This document shows, piece by piece, positions 6,288 through 13,954 of a stretch of 60,885 bases of DNA (position 1 is the first letter of the stretch; the number at the start of each line of letters is the position of its first letter). The translations under genes and the position numbers were made by a program. The notes beneath the pieces are model-generated. The model was given only the letters and a program-made list of their open reading frames with translations. It made no database searches and was not told where the DNA came from. The DNA comes from a virus: IMG/VR virus record IMGVR_UViG_3300048591_000686, positions 1 to 60,885 of that record. One strand, 5' to 3'.

Positions 6288-9086
6288 CTATAGGCCAGTT
6301 GCTGCGCATGCCGCCTCGCTTTCGTCCATCGTGTCGATGCCGTCCGCGTTCGCGTCCAGGATGGCCGGCGTCAAATGCAGCACACGCTGCTTTTCGCCGC
6401 CAATGGATACCAGCCGCGTCGTTTGATCCCCGCCTGTCGTGGCAAGCCAACCCAACTGCTGCATCTGCCCGTACAACGTTTGTGGGGAGATTAGCAACTG
6501 GGTAGGCCCTAGCAGGCGCTTGACCGCGGCGAGGGCAATGGCCGGCAGCAAATACACCCCGCTGCCATCCACCCAGCCCAACACGCGGTCGCGCTCGAAA
6601 TTGTCCGGCTTGCCGAGGCTGCGGTCGATCAACTTATACTGCCCGCTGCCGATCAACTCACGCAGTGCATTGCGGTACTGGAGCGCCTCCATCGCCTCCA
6701 CCGTCGATTTCGCCATGGTGCGGGCAATGGCACGCAGCCCTATGGCGTGCTCCTGGCTATACGAAAGCAGCGCAGGTCCGATGGTGGGATGTTCGCAGGC
6801 GAGGCGCCAGGCCAGTTCATTGACAGCGAGATTCGACGCGACGCGGGCAATGTTGGCGCTGTCCTTTTCGATGCGGCTCAGGCGCGCCGCCCACTCAGAG
6901 CGCAGGCGGGGGAATGTGCGTCCGGCAGCCTTGGCGGCGCTGCGCCCATCATCGGATTGCAGCCACGTGATCCAGGCCCAGCCGACGGCGCATAGATGTT
7001 CGCTCAGGTCCTGCGCACTGGTCAGCAGGTCGTTGGGTTCGCCGCGCTGCCAGTCGAACGTCACGAGCAGGATGCGGGCGATGCTGGCCGCGTCGTCGCG
7101 CGGCAGGTCCTCGCCCGTTACGACGGGGATGCAGCGCACCAGCTTTGTCTCGCGCAGCTCCCCGTCGCGGCTGCTGCGCTTGCGGTCGCCGCCTTCGAGT
7201 ATGTTGTGAATCAGGTTGACGAAATCGTGTTTGCCGTTGCCGGTGTTGGGCTTGTAATTGTCAATCAGCAGCGGTAGATCGTGAGCGTGCGCTGCAAATG
7301 CCATGATGGCGTTACGGGTCGCACCCTCGCCCAGTTTGAGCAGGTTGTCATTCGACGCAAACCCCGGCCCGTAGAGGCACATGGCCGCCTGCGTCCACGA
7401 CGTCTTGAGGCTGCCGGTCCGGCCGGCGATGAAGATGGCTACCCGCTCATTGCCCAGCCCTGCCGGACGCAGCATGGGCGGCATCAGCAGCGAGGCGATA
7501 ATGGGCGTCGTCAATCTCGGCTGCATTGCATCGATGAGGTTTGTCAAGGCTAGCAGCCCCGTCTCCAACTCGTGGCCCGGCTTCGGTGCGGCATAGGCGA
7601 TCTGGCGCGGCACGCTGATGAGCGTCGAATCGTCCATGCCGGGCATCAGAAACGACGTATAGCTATCGTCCTCCCAGCCGGTGCGGTAGTAGCGCACGCG
7701 TTGGGGCCGGTCGGCCTCCGTCGTCAGCTTGCCGATAGCGGGACGCAGGTGGGCTGACATGCCGTTGTATACCACGTCAATCCCACCGGTGGCGGCGGTC
7801 AGGCACGCCAGCAGCCGCACGTCCGATCCAAAATCCTGCCCGCTGATTTCGCAGCGAAACGCCCCGCGCCGCAATCCTCGCCCTGCCAGCACCAGGTGGC
7901 TGTTACCATTTTCATCTACGATTTCTTCGGCGATGGTCACGCAGAAATCGGCGATGGGCTTCGACTCCACCCCGTCGCGTGTCTCATACAGCAGCACCAT
8001 TTTCCCGCCCTTGACTGCGTAGGGCCACGTCTGGTGCTTGACGGCCGCCGCCTCCGCACTGTCCGGCAGCGCCTCCAAATCGAGCGGGTCCGGCAGCACC
8101 GCCGCGAACCCATACTCATACGGCGCGAATCCGTTTTCCCCGCTGCCGTTCAGCGCCACCACGCGCGGCTTGGCAATGCCGCTGCGCAGCCCACTGCGAA
8201 TCGTGGCGATGGCCTCGCCTTCGCCCTGCCCGACGTCTAGCGCCGCACTCAGCAGCGCCTGCTCGACCTCGCCTTCAGTGAGCAGCCCCGCACCCACCAG
8301 TTGCCCCAACGAGTGCGCCGCCTTGTTCACGGCGTTATTGTGCGTATGGGGAGCGGACGTGCGAATGAGTTGCAATTCCTCATCCAGGGCTTTCTGCGCG
8401 TACCCCTGCGGCGGCACATGGGGCGCGCTGCCGTTGGTGCCGTTGCGGTGCGTAACCGGCGTTACGGACTTAACCTCGGGCTCTTTTGTTACCGCAGCGT
8501 AGGCCAGCAGCAGCGCGTCACGGTCGACGGGCGCCGGCGCTCCCACCGGCTCGCCGTGCGCCCAGGCGTACACGCCGCCCGATGGGTGCACGGACCCCGG
8601 CAGCGCGGCATAGTGCCCCGTCCATCGCAATTCGATGTGCCCGCCGCCGTCACGCGCGGGGCGATCTTCCTTCCCCTTCTCAATCTCCAACCCCTCGCAG
8701 CGCAGCCACACATGCGCGCCGCCGCCGGGCGTTTTGACCGTCCAGTGATAGTTGACGGGCAATCCTGCAGCGCCGAGAAACTCGCTAACCATGGCCGGCG
8801 CGGTCGCATCGAAATCGATGCACACCACATCGCCGCTGACCGGGCCGCACACGCCGCCCAACCCACCGACGCTCACCCACCATTCATGTTTTTTTATCTG
8901 CGCCCAATGCGCGTCCGTTTGTTTTGTCTGCTGCCAGTCGTCCCAGCGGAACCGCATAATGCTGCCTGATGGGGAGACGCCCGTCTCGACCGGCCGTTTG
9001 TCGGCCCCGAGCGGCACGAGGTTGAAACCCAGTGCCCGATATTTCGCCGCCAGTTGGCGGTATTCTTTCGCCGTTTCAACCGTCAT
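6288..9086 (-). CDS. PrimPol-type primase / DUF927-like helicase
   Basis: A 932-aa replication protein. ATG 9086 overlaps the upstream stop (ATGA). The N-terminal PrimPol-like domain has GFNLVPLGADKRP, then VVCIDFDA (Asp91 and Asp93 as metal ligands), PGGGAHVWL (His125) and GGGHIELR (His150). The C-terminal ATPase domain has a Walker A GRTGSLKTS near residues 555-563 and a Walker B-like LLIDNY about 60 residues later, as in DUF927-type helicases fused to primases. It should prime and unwind DNA for phage replication, very likely acting at the adjacent iteron block. Confidence 0.85.
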   Translation of the reverse strand: MTVETAKEYRQLAAKYRALGFNLVPLGADKRPVETGVSPSGSIMRFRWDDWQQTKQTDAHWAQIKKHEWWVSVGGLGGVCGPVSGDVVCIDFDATAPAMVSEFLGAAGLPVNYHWTVKTPGGGAHVWLRCEGLEIEKGKEDRPARDGGGHIELRWTGHYAALPGSVHPSGGVYAWAHGEPVGAPAPVDRDALLLAYAAVTKEPEVKSVTPVTHRNGTNGSAPHVPPQGYAQKALDEELQLIRTSAPHTHNNAVNKAAHSLGQLVGAGLLTEGEVEQALLSAALDVGQGEGEAIATIRSGLRSGIAKPRVVALNGSGENGFAPYEYGFAAVLPDPLDLEALPDSAEAAAVKHQTWPYAVKGGKMVLLYETRDGVESKPIADFCVTIAEEIVDENGNSHLVLAGRGLRRGAFRCEISGQDFGSDVRLLACLTAATGGIDVVYNGMSAHLRPAIGKLTTEADRPQRVRYYRTGWEDDSYTSFLMPGMDDSTLISVPRQIAYAAPKPGHELETGLLALTNLIDAMQPRLTTPIIASLLMPPMLRPAGLGNERVAIFIAGRTGSLKTSWTQAAMCLYGPGFASNDNLLKLGEGATRNAIMAFAAHAHDLPLLIDNYKPNTGNGKHDFVNLIHNILEGGDRKRSSRDGELRETKLVRCIPVVTGEDLPRDDAASIARILLVTFDWQRGEPNDLLTSAQDLSEHLCAVGWAWITWLQSDDGRSAAKAAGRTFPRLRSEWAARLSRIEKDSANIARVASNLAVNELAWRLACEHPTIGPALLSYSQEHAIGLRAIARTMAKSTVEAMEALQYRNALRELIGSGQYKLIDRSLGKPDNFERDRVLGWVDGSGVYLLPAIALAAVKRLLGPTQLLISPQTLYGQMQQLGWLATTGGDQTTRLVSIGGEKQRVLHLTPAILDANADGIDTMDESEAACAATGL

Positions 9087-9325
9087 TCGAGATACTCCCC
9101 ACGCAGCGCGGCCCCGAGTTGCTCCGACGTTTGCAGCGACAGCTCGCGCACATCGCCCAACAGAATCATCGCTACGCCCATGTTGCCGCCCACCAGCGCC
9201 TGCTGCGCCTCGCGCGCCTTGGCGCGAATTGTGACCTCGCGCGCCAATACATCCTCCGCCACATGGCGCGCCTTCGTGGGCCATTCCCGCGGCTGGCGAG
9301 CGTTGCCGCGTGCGCTATTCACCAC
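9083..9325 (-). CDS. Small helical hypothetical protein (80 aa)
   Basis: Tandem GTG codons at 9325 and 9322 give two possible starts overlapping the upstream stop. The longer open frame upstream lacks coding character. The product is helical (KARHVAEDVLAREVTIRAKA, then ALVGGNMGVAMILLGDVREL). Its position directly upstream of, and overlapping, the primase suggests a replication accessory protein. Confidence 0.55.
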   Translation of the reverse strand: MVNSARGNARQPREWPTKARHVAEDVLAREVTIRAKAREAQQALVGGNMGVAMILLGDVRELSLQTSEQLGAALRGEYLE

Positions 9326-9614
9326 GCTTCGGCTCCATTTGCCGGCGCTGCGCTTCACGGTGCGCCTTCCACATGCGCCATAGCGATTCCAGCACAATCG
9401 GCAGTCCCGTCGCCCCAAAAAACAACGCGGCCATCCGCGCCGCGTGCTGGTCAACAATAGCTATGCAGACAATGGTCAGCCCTACGCCGACCACTACCGT
9501 CAGCCACGTCAACTCCTGGCGCAGCCACAGGCCAAAGTCGGTCATGGCAAGAAATGCCGCGTACAGACCGGAAAGTAACAATGCCAGGACTAAAGCCAGG
9601 TTAAGCGTTATCAT
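9315..9614 (-). CDS. Membrane protein (99 aa, 2-3 TM segments)
   Basis: ATG 9614 begins MITLNLALVLALLLSGLYAA. At least two further hydrophobic stretches (LTWLTVVVGVGLTIVCIAIV; ALFFGATGLPIVLESLW) are followed by a basic tail. It is an integral membrane protein of unknown role at the head of the primase transcription segment. Confidence 0.6.
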   Translation of the reverse strand: MITLNLALVLALLLSGLYAAFLAMTDFGLWLRQELTWLTVVVGVGLTIVCIAIVDQHAARMAALFFGATGLPIVLESLWRMWKAHREAQRRQMEPKRGE

Positions 9615-9617
9615 AGG

Positions 9618-9653
9618 CAGATTTTTTGCAGATTTTGCGCCATCGGGCGCAAG
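9618..9653. promoter_or_regulatory. Operator-like repeats upstream of 9614
   Basis: The direct repeat GCAGATTTT occurs twice in 20 bases, followed by the perfect inverted repeat TTGCGCC-ATCG-GGCGCAA (9636-9653). It lies just before the start of the leftward membrane-protein gene. It may bind a regulator; no convincing -35 was seen. Confidence 0.3.
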
Positions 9654-9742
9654 GTGGTTTACAATGGGGCCATGACACCTACCGCGCCGATGACGCCGCC
9701 GCAGATGTCGCCGCCTCACCAATCGCCGCAGGTCCGTTCCGA

Positions 9743-9770
9743 GCGCCGGAGGATTCGCCCCCTCCGGCGC
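9743..9770. terminator. Hairpin between 9774 and 9614 genes
   Basis: A 10-bp perfect stem, GCGCCGGAGG with CCTCCGGCGC. It lacks a T-tract leftward; rightward it is followed by a T-rich stretch. It may act as a transcription boundary or processing hairpin. Confidence 0.35.
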
Positions 9771-9773
9771 ACT

Positions 9774-10043
9774 CTATTTTCCCGTCAACCCAGGAGCCAC
9801 AGCATGAGCCAACGCAGCCGCCGCATCCTGCCCTGCCGCCACACTGCTCCGCACCGCCAGTCCCGCGCCCTGCCGCGCCAGCAGCCGGTCCGCCGCCGGC
9901 AGCGCACGACACGCGAACGCGCTCAAATCGCCGCGCACCGTCACCCGCACCGGCACTACCTGGCCCGGCACGTCGTGCACCGCCACCAGACGCAGCCCAT
10001 CGGCGTGCCCGGCGTGGTCATCATCTGGGCGTGAACCGGTCAC
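9774..10043 (-). CDS. Hypothetical protein (89 aa)
   Basis: A GTG start at 10043 overlaps the stop of the ribbon-helix-helix gene (GTGA), a junction style used throughout this operon. The sequence includes DGLRLVAVHDVPGQVVPVRV, a likely beta strand region, and an Ala-rich C-terminus. No family recognised. Confidence 0.5.
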   Translation of the reverse strand: MTGSRPDDDHAGHADGLRLVAVHDVPGQVVPVRVTVRGDLSAFACRALPAADRLLARQGAGLAVRSSVAAGQDAAAALAHAVAPGLTGK

Positions 10044-10240
10044 GGCTGCACCGCCGTGCGCTCTTTGCCCGCTTGACCATTACGCCCGGCGCCGCCCGGC
10101 TGTGTGGCAGAGTTCTTAACCAACGCATCCCGCAGCGATGTTTCAGCCTCAGCGGCGATACTGGTGCGCTTCAAAAATGCTAATTCGCGTAGCATTTCGT
10201 GTAAATCTTCGGGAATCCAAATCAACTTTTTGGTTGCCAT
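10040..10240 (-). CDS. Ribbon-helix-helix (Arc/MetJ-type) DNA-binding protein
   Basis: A 66-aa protein. ATG 10240 follows GGGGGAGATTAC. The start MATKKLIWIPEDLHEMLREL, then AFLKRTSIAAEAETSLRDAL, is a classic ribbon-helix-helix: one strand that dimerises to bind the major groove, and two helices. It is the first gene of the leftward operon and faces the XRE repressor across the consensus promoter, so it is probably a Cro- or Arc-like early regulator. Confidence 0.75.
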   Translation of the reverse strand: MATKKLIWIPEDLHEMLRELAFLKRTSIAAEAETSLRDALVKNSATQPGGAGRNGQAGKERTAVQP

Positions 10241-10290
10241 GTAATCTCCCCCTCTCAACCCTCAGAGTGCTTTGTAAATCGCTAGATTCA

Positions 10291-10320
10291 ATTATAGCCC
10301 TAAATAGCTATAGATGTCAA
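10291..10320 (-). promoter_or_regulatory. Consensus early promoter with internal inverted repeat
   Basis: Minus strand TTGACA, 18-base spacer, TATAAT: both boxes perfect. The spacer contains an inverted repeat (TATAGC, 8 bases, GCTATA on the plus strand), a likely repressor site. It drives the leftward operon beginning at 10240. A weak divergent plus-strand promoter (TTCAAT-16-TATAGA, 10287-10314) overlaps it, a typical immunity-region layout. Confidence 0.85.
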
Positions 10321-10335
10321 CAGGATAATTAATCA

Positions 10336-10893
10336 ATGGATATACATTGCGATCAGGTGGTTAAATGGCGCGGGGGAGAGATTTACACTGAGGGTATGCC
10401 AGAGCTGAAGACGTTTGGGGAACGCGTCGCGTTTCTTTTGAAGCGCCGCCGTATGGCGGATCAGGATATGTCCTCGCAAAAGGAACTCGCCGCCGCGATG
10501 GGGGTATCGCCGCAGTTCCTGAACGCGCTGCTGAATGGCCGCCGCAGACCCAACGTAGAGCACTTGATCAGCGCTGCGGCGGCACTGGAAACATCGGTGT
10601 CGTTTTTAGCGCTGACCAGCAACGATCCATCGCCGGAGGCCGTGGCATCCGATCCGAATAGCTACATGTCCGATGAGGCTGATGAGGCAGCGCAACTGGT
10701 GGACAGCATGTCGGCGGAACTGCGAGGCATTGCGCTGGATGTGCTGCGCGTGCTGGCCATGCACGACACCGAGGGCGAGGGCGAAGGCGCCCCGGCCCCC
10801 GGCACCGGCGGACGATTAATTCTTGGAAAACTCGTCTCTAACCTGAAAAAGAGTACTGAACGAGGTAGGGTCCCAGGTTCGCCGCTCAAATGA
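10336..10893 (+). CDS. XRE-family phage repressor
   Basis: The HTH region is KTFGERVAFLLKRRRMADQD...SSQKELAAAMGVSPQFLNALLN, an XRE (Cro/CI-like) domain, followed by RRPNVEHLISAAAALE and an acidic linker. ATG 10336 has an AGGA ten bases upstream; ATG 10396 (MPELKTFGERVAF) is an alternative that fits the domain start better. Divergent from the early operon across a promoter with an inverted repeat, it is the likely lysogeny repressor. The C-terminus overlaps a convergent minus-strand gene by 78 bases. No LexA-like autoprotease motif is seen. Confidence 0.75.
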   Translation: MDIHCDQVVKWRGGEIYTEGMPELKTFGERVAFLLKRRRMADQDMSSQKELAAAMGVSPQFLNALLNGRRRPNVEHLISAAAALETSVSFLALTSNDPSPEAVASDPNSYMSDEADEAAQLVDSMSAELRGIALDVLRVLAMHDTEGEGEGAPAPGTGGRLILGKLVSNLKKSTERGRVPGSPLK

Positions 10894-11064
10894 TTGTGCG
10901 TACTGGATGGTGAGATAGACGACGTTTGCCATTACCATATCGAGCGCATGGCCTTCAGCGCGGGCGCGTTCGTCGTCATTATTCGGTTGTTGCTGATGCG
11001 GCGTAGGTCGCATGGCGGGGCGAAACCTTTCTATAAACGGGGTCGGGGGGAATGGGAAGCTCAC
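10816..11064 (-). CDS. Possible small gene convergent with repressor (82 aa)
   Basis: The frame begins at ATG 11064, with an in-frame Met 17 codons later that may be the real start (MRPTPHQQQPNNDDERARAE). The segment GHALDMVMANVVYLTIQYAQ and a mixed C-terminus read like a real protein rather than an antisense artefact. It overlaps the repressor's 3' end by 78 bases tail to tail. Function unknown. Confidence 0.4.
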   Translation of the reverse strand: MSFPFPPTPFIERFRPAMRPTPHQQQPNNDDERARAEGHALDMVMANVVYLTIQYAQSFERRTWDPTSFSTLFQVRDEFSKN

Positions 11065-11076
11065 TATCGTGCCACT

Positions 11077-11106
11077 TTAACAGAACCTGAACACGGTTGT
11101 TATGAT
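11077..11106 (+). promoter_or_regulatory. Promoter for the integrase
   Basis: TTAACA, 18-base spacer, TATGAT, about 95 bases upstream of the integrase start. Confidence 0.5.
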
Positions 11107-11201
11107 ACATACGATTTGCCTACGCTGTCACCATCCCTATGACCAGGATACAGGACGCGCCATCCTGACAATTACCTTGCAGCCCCGCAGGAACTCCCAT
11201 C

Positions 11202-12698
11202 GTGCCCGGTAAAACTTTTCTCATCTGGCGCGCCGTCTCCAGCAAAGAGCAGGCAGAGAAAGTCAGCCCTGAACTCCAGGAGCAGATGGCGCGCGACCAC
11301 GTCGCCAAATGGGGTGGCACGGTGCTGGACGTGCTGGACGTGGCTGAGAGCCGCGACATCGTATTGCTCAGTGACGCTGAGGCGACGATCCCCGCCTACG
11401 CCAGGCTGCACGACTATATCCAGCGTCGCGCGTTTGACGTGCTCATCTGCTACGACCTGGGCCGCCTGGGCCGCGCCTACCCCCTCGCCACCGCCATCGT
11501 CGAACTGTGCCGGCGCGCGTCCATCCTCATTTACGAACTGGACAACCCGCCCGCCGACCTGGAGCCGCGCGGCACCTATGACGAAATTCTGATTCGCGGC
11601 ATCAAAGCCATGGGCTACCAGCACGAGACGATGAAAACGCGCGAGCGGATGCGCTACGGGCGCGAGGGCCGCGCCAAGGGCGGCAGCCTGCCCGCGACGC
11701 CCCCTTACGGCTACCGCTGGCAGTACCACGCCGGCGGCGAACGCACGGTGGAGATCGACCCCGAGGCGGCGGCCGTCGTCCGCGACATCGCCGCCCGCTA
11801 CCTCGCAGGCAGCGGCGTGGCAGGCATCGCGATGGACCTCACCGCCCGCGGCATACCCACCCCCAGCGGCGGCGCCACATGGCTAAAAAACTCCGTCGCG
11901 CGCATCCTGGAACGCGCGTGGACCTATGCCGGGTACGCGGAGTTCTATCGCCAGCGGCGCACCGGCTACATCCGCGCCCGCGGGGTGTGGGAGCCACTGT
12001 GGGATGAGGCCACCGCGGAACGCATCGAAGCCGAGCGCGCCGCCCGCGCCGCCAACCGCCGCATCAGCAACACGCCCAGCCGCCTCACCGGCATCGTGCG
12101 CTGCGTCGATTGCGGCCGGAGCATGTGGCAGGTGCTCAACGAGGGCGGCCAAATCCGCGACCGCCGCGGCGAGCACGCCACCGTGCCCCGCCGCGCCAAA
12201 TTCTACTGTCAGCCCTACCACGCGGGCGGCAGCGTATCCACCCGGCGCGTGCTGGCGGCGCTGGCGGCGGCGCTTGACGATTTGGCCCACGCCGACCTGA
12301 GCAGCATCCCCGACGACGATGCCGACCGCGCCGCCCAGCTCGCCGCGCAGCTCGCCGCCCATGATGCCGCCATCGCCCGCCACGCCGCCGCACTGCGCCG
12401 CGCCGACGATGCCTATGTGGGCGGTGTGATGGACATCGACCGCTACAAAGCGCAGGTGGAACGGCTGCGCGCCGCCATCGAAGCGGAGCAAAGCGCCCGC
12501 ACCGCAGCCGAGGCCGCCGCCGCCGCCAACGCCCAGCGCGGCAGCCGGGCAGACATGTTGCGCCGCATCGCCGCGCAAGGCCCGGCTATGCTCATCACCG
12601 AGAACACCGCCGCGGCCAACGTGTGGCTGCGCCAACACGTGCGCGCCTACGTCCAGGGGAACGCCGTGGTCGAGGTCCGCTTCGACTACTATACATAG
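11202..12698 (+). CDS. Large serine integrase
   Basis: A 498-aa serine recombinase. GTG start after AGGA. The resolvase catalytic domain contains VSSKEQ with Ser13 as likely nucleophile, YDLGRLGRA, then a Recombinase domain (PPYGYRW onward). A zinc ribbon starts CVDCGRSMW (Cys301, Cys304) and a long Ala-rich coiled coil precedes the C-terminus. It should integrate the phage by attP x attB recombination. Oddity: the residue two before Ser13 is Ala while Arg is at -3 (WRAVSS), whereas most family members have Arg at -2. It sits next to the repressor and a candidate attP. Confidence 0.9.
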   Translation: MPGKTFLIWRAVSSKEQAEKVSPELQEQMARDHVAKWGGTVLDVLDVAESRDIVLLSDAEATIPAYARLHDYIQRRAFDVLICYDLGRLGRAYPLATAIVELCRRASILIYELDNPPADLEPRGTYDEILIRGIKAMGYQHETMKTRERMRYGREGRAKGGSLPATPPYGYRWQYHAGGERTVEIDPEAAAVVRDIAARYLAGSGVAGIAMDLTARGIPTPSGGATWLKNSVARILERAWTYAGYAEFYRQRRTGYIRARGVWEPLWDEATAERIEAERAARAANRRISNTPSRLTGIVRCVDCGRSMWQVLNEGGQIRDRRGEHATVPRRAKFYCQPYHAGGSVSTRRVLAALAAALDDLAHADLSSIPDDDADRAAQLAAQLAAHDAAIARHAAALRRADDAYVGGVMDIDRYKAQVERLRAAIEAEQSARTAAEAAAAANAQRGSRADMLRRIAAQGPAMLITENTAAANVWLRQHVRAYVQGNAVVEVRFDYYT

Positions 12699-12735
12699 TG
12701 GTAATGGTCTAACTACAGCATCTGACCACTGTAGG
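12691..12735. other. Candidate attP core
   Basis: Immediately at and after the integrase stop lies an imperfect inverted repeat: AGTGGT (12697-12702) and ACCACT (12725-12730), centred on the asymmetric dinucleotide CT (12713-12714). Serine-integrase attP sites usually lie next to the integrase gene and have this form. Inference from position and symmetry only. Confidence 0.4.
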
Positions 12736-12765
12736 CGCAACATAATCGCATAGCCCACCCCACCC

Positions 12766-12796
12766 GCCCCGCCCTGCTGACACGGCGGGGCTTTTT
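12766..12796 (+). terminator. Intrinsic terminator after integrase
   Basis: GCCCCGCC pairs with GGCGGGGC (8 bp), followed by five Ts. Confidence 0.85.
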
Positions 12797-12842
12797 GTTG
12801 CCCATCTTTGTAAATCTATTGATGCATTTTCTAAATTGATGC

Positions 12843-12872
12843 TTGACATTTTTATATCTATAGGTTTATAAT
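12843..12872 (+). promoter_or_regulatory. Consensus rightward promoter
   Basis: TTGACA, 18-base spacer, TATAAT, both boxes perfect. The CTATAG-containing spacer resembles that of the leftward promoter at 10291-10320, so both may share a regulator. A direct repeat of ATTGATGC lies just upstream (about 12820-12845). It drives the 12966-24285 operon. Confidence 0.85.
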
Positions 12873-12904
12873 GTGGATGTAGGTTGATTTGCCAACACGC
12901 AAAC

Positions 12905-12933
12905 GCCCCGCAGGTGTCTCACCACCTCGGGGC
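12905..12933 (+). promoter_or_regulatory. Leader hairpin before 12966
   Basis: GCCCCG plus AGGTG pairs with CACCT plus CGGGGC, with one bulged C. It lies in the 5' leader and lacks a T-tract, so it is more likely an RNA-stability or antitermination element than a terminator. Confidence 0.45.
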
Positions 12934-12965
12934 ACGGTCCACAAGACAAGGACAAGGGAAACCTC

Positions 12966-13334
12966 ATGGACACCAACAGTTTACCACAAACCCGCTACGA
13001 ATTGAAGTTTTTCGCCGGCGAACCCCGCGCCCCGTGGTATGGCGTGCGGGTGGAAGGCCACACCTGCGAGCGTGTGACCTTCGGTTTCCGCGAGCCCATC
13101 GCCGCCGCCGAGGAGGTCATGGACGCGGCCCGCAGCGAGGGCCTGCCCGTCGTGATGCCCCAGCACCTCAAGGAATCGCTCATCGCCGAGTGGCAGCAGC
13201 GGGGCATCAACCTTTATCACCGGGGCATCGGGCGGGAGTGGTGCGGGAACAACTACATCGCCAACGGCTGGGACGTGGCCCACGCCGCGGATTTCGAGCC
13301 GTACCGCAGCCGGGCGATGCTGGTCGCAGCGTAA
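12966..13334 (+). CDS. Hypothetical protein (122 aa), first gene of rightward operon
   Basis: ATG 12966 follows AAGGGA. The 122-aa protein mixes strands (ELKFFAGEPRAPWYGVRVEG) with a helix (EPIAAAEEVMDAARSEGLPV) and ends with WCGNNYIANGWDVAH. As the first product from the strong promoter, it may act early, but no family is recognised. Confidence 0.6.
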   Translation: MDTNSLPQTRYELKFFAGEPRAPWYGVRVEGHTCERVTFGFREPIAAAEEVMDAARSEGLPVVMPQHLKESLIAEWQQRGINLYHRGIGREWCGNNYIANGWDVAHAADFEPYRSRAMLVAA

Positions 13335-13391
13335 CTAATCCATCGTTCGCCGGGGGCTGCGCATCCACCCAACACGCAGGAAAGGCACCAC

Positions 13392-13886
13392 ATGCAGAAA
13401 CAGTTGATCGAGACCTACACCGACCTGATGACCAAGCTGGCGCAATTGCCGGCCGCCATCGAGCAGGTGCAGATCGAACTCACCGCCGCCAAGCTCGACT
13501 TGGAGCGCGATGAGAAGTCGGCGAAGGAAATCGAAGCCACCACGCGCGGCGAGGGCAAGAACGACGATGAGCGCAAGGCGGCCAAGCTGGTAGCACTCAA
13601 GGCTGATGCGGTTTACGTTCGGTTCGCCAAGGCCGTCGAAGCGGGCCGCCGCGACGTGGCAGTGCTGGGCGACCAGGTGGAGAGCCTGACCCGGCAGTAC
13701 GGCGCCGTCACCTACCAGGCCAAGCTGCACGCGGCAATGCTGGAAATGGTCACGGGCGCGGGTCTGACCGGGCAGGACGTCAACTTTTACACCCCGGCGC
13801 AACTGGCCGCCACCGTCCCGGCCACCTACGCACACGTCAACGGCGGCACCGCAACGGCTGCCGACGCCGCAGACCTGGGCCTGTAG
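13392..13886 (+). CDS. Coiled-coil protein (164 aa)
   Basis: ATG 13392 follows AGGAAAGG. Residues 1-110 are a nearly continuous charged coiled coil (LAQLPAAIEQVQIELTAAKL onward). A short Pro/Thr-rich tail follows. Its place before a putative ssDNA-binding-type protein and the helicase suggests a recombination or replication accessory role; unproven. Confidence 0.6.
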   Translation: MQKQLIETYTDLMTKLAQLPAAIEQVQIELTAAKLDLERDEKSAKEIEATTRGEGKNDDERKAAKLVALKADAVYVRFAKAVEAGRRDVAVLGDQVESLTRQYGAVTYQAKLHAAMLEMVTGAGLTGQDVNFYTPAQLAATVPATYAHVNGGTATAADAADLGL

Positions 13887-13954
13887 TCGAGTACATCGGA
13901 CACCACTGTTCAACGAACATTCAACAACGTTTTAAGCCCGCAGGGAGGCATACC

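Noticed and set aside
5977-6450. Leftward open frame through the iteron block
   Set aside because: Overlaps the primase 3' end and reads iterons as protein; no start signal and no coding character.
9626-10183. Rightward frames between 9.6 and 10.2 kb
   Set aside because: Arg/Pro/His-rich; the minus-strand GTG gene 9774-10043 couples to the ribbon-helix-helix gene.
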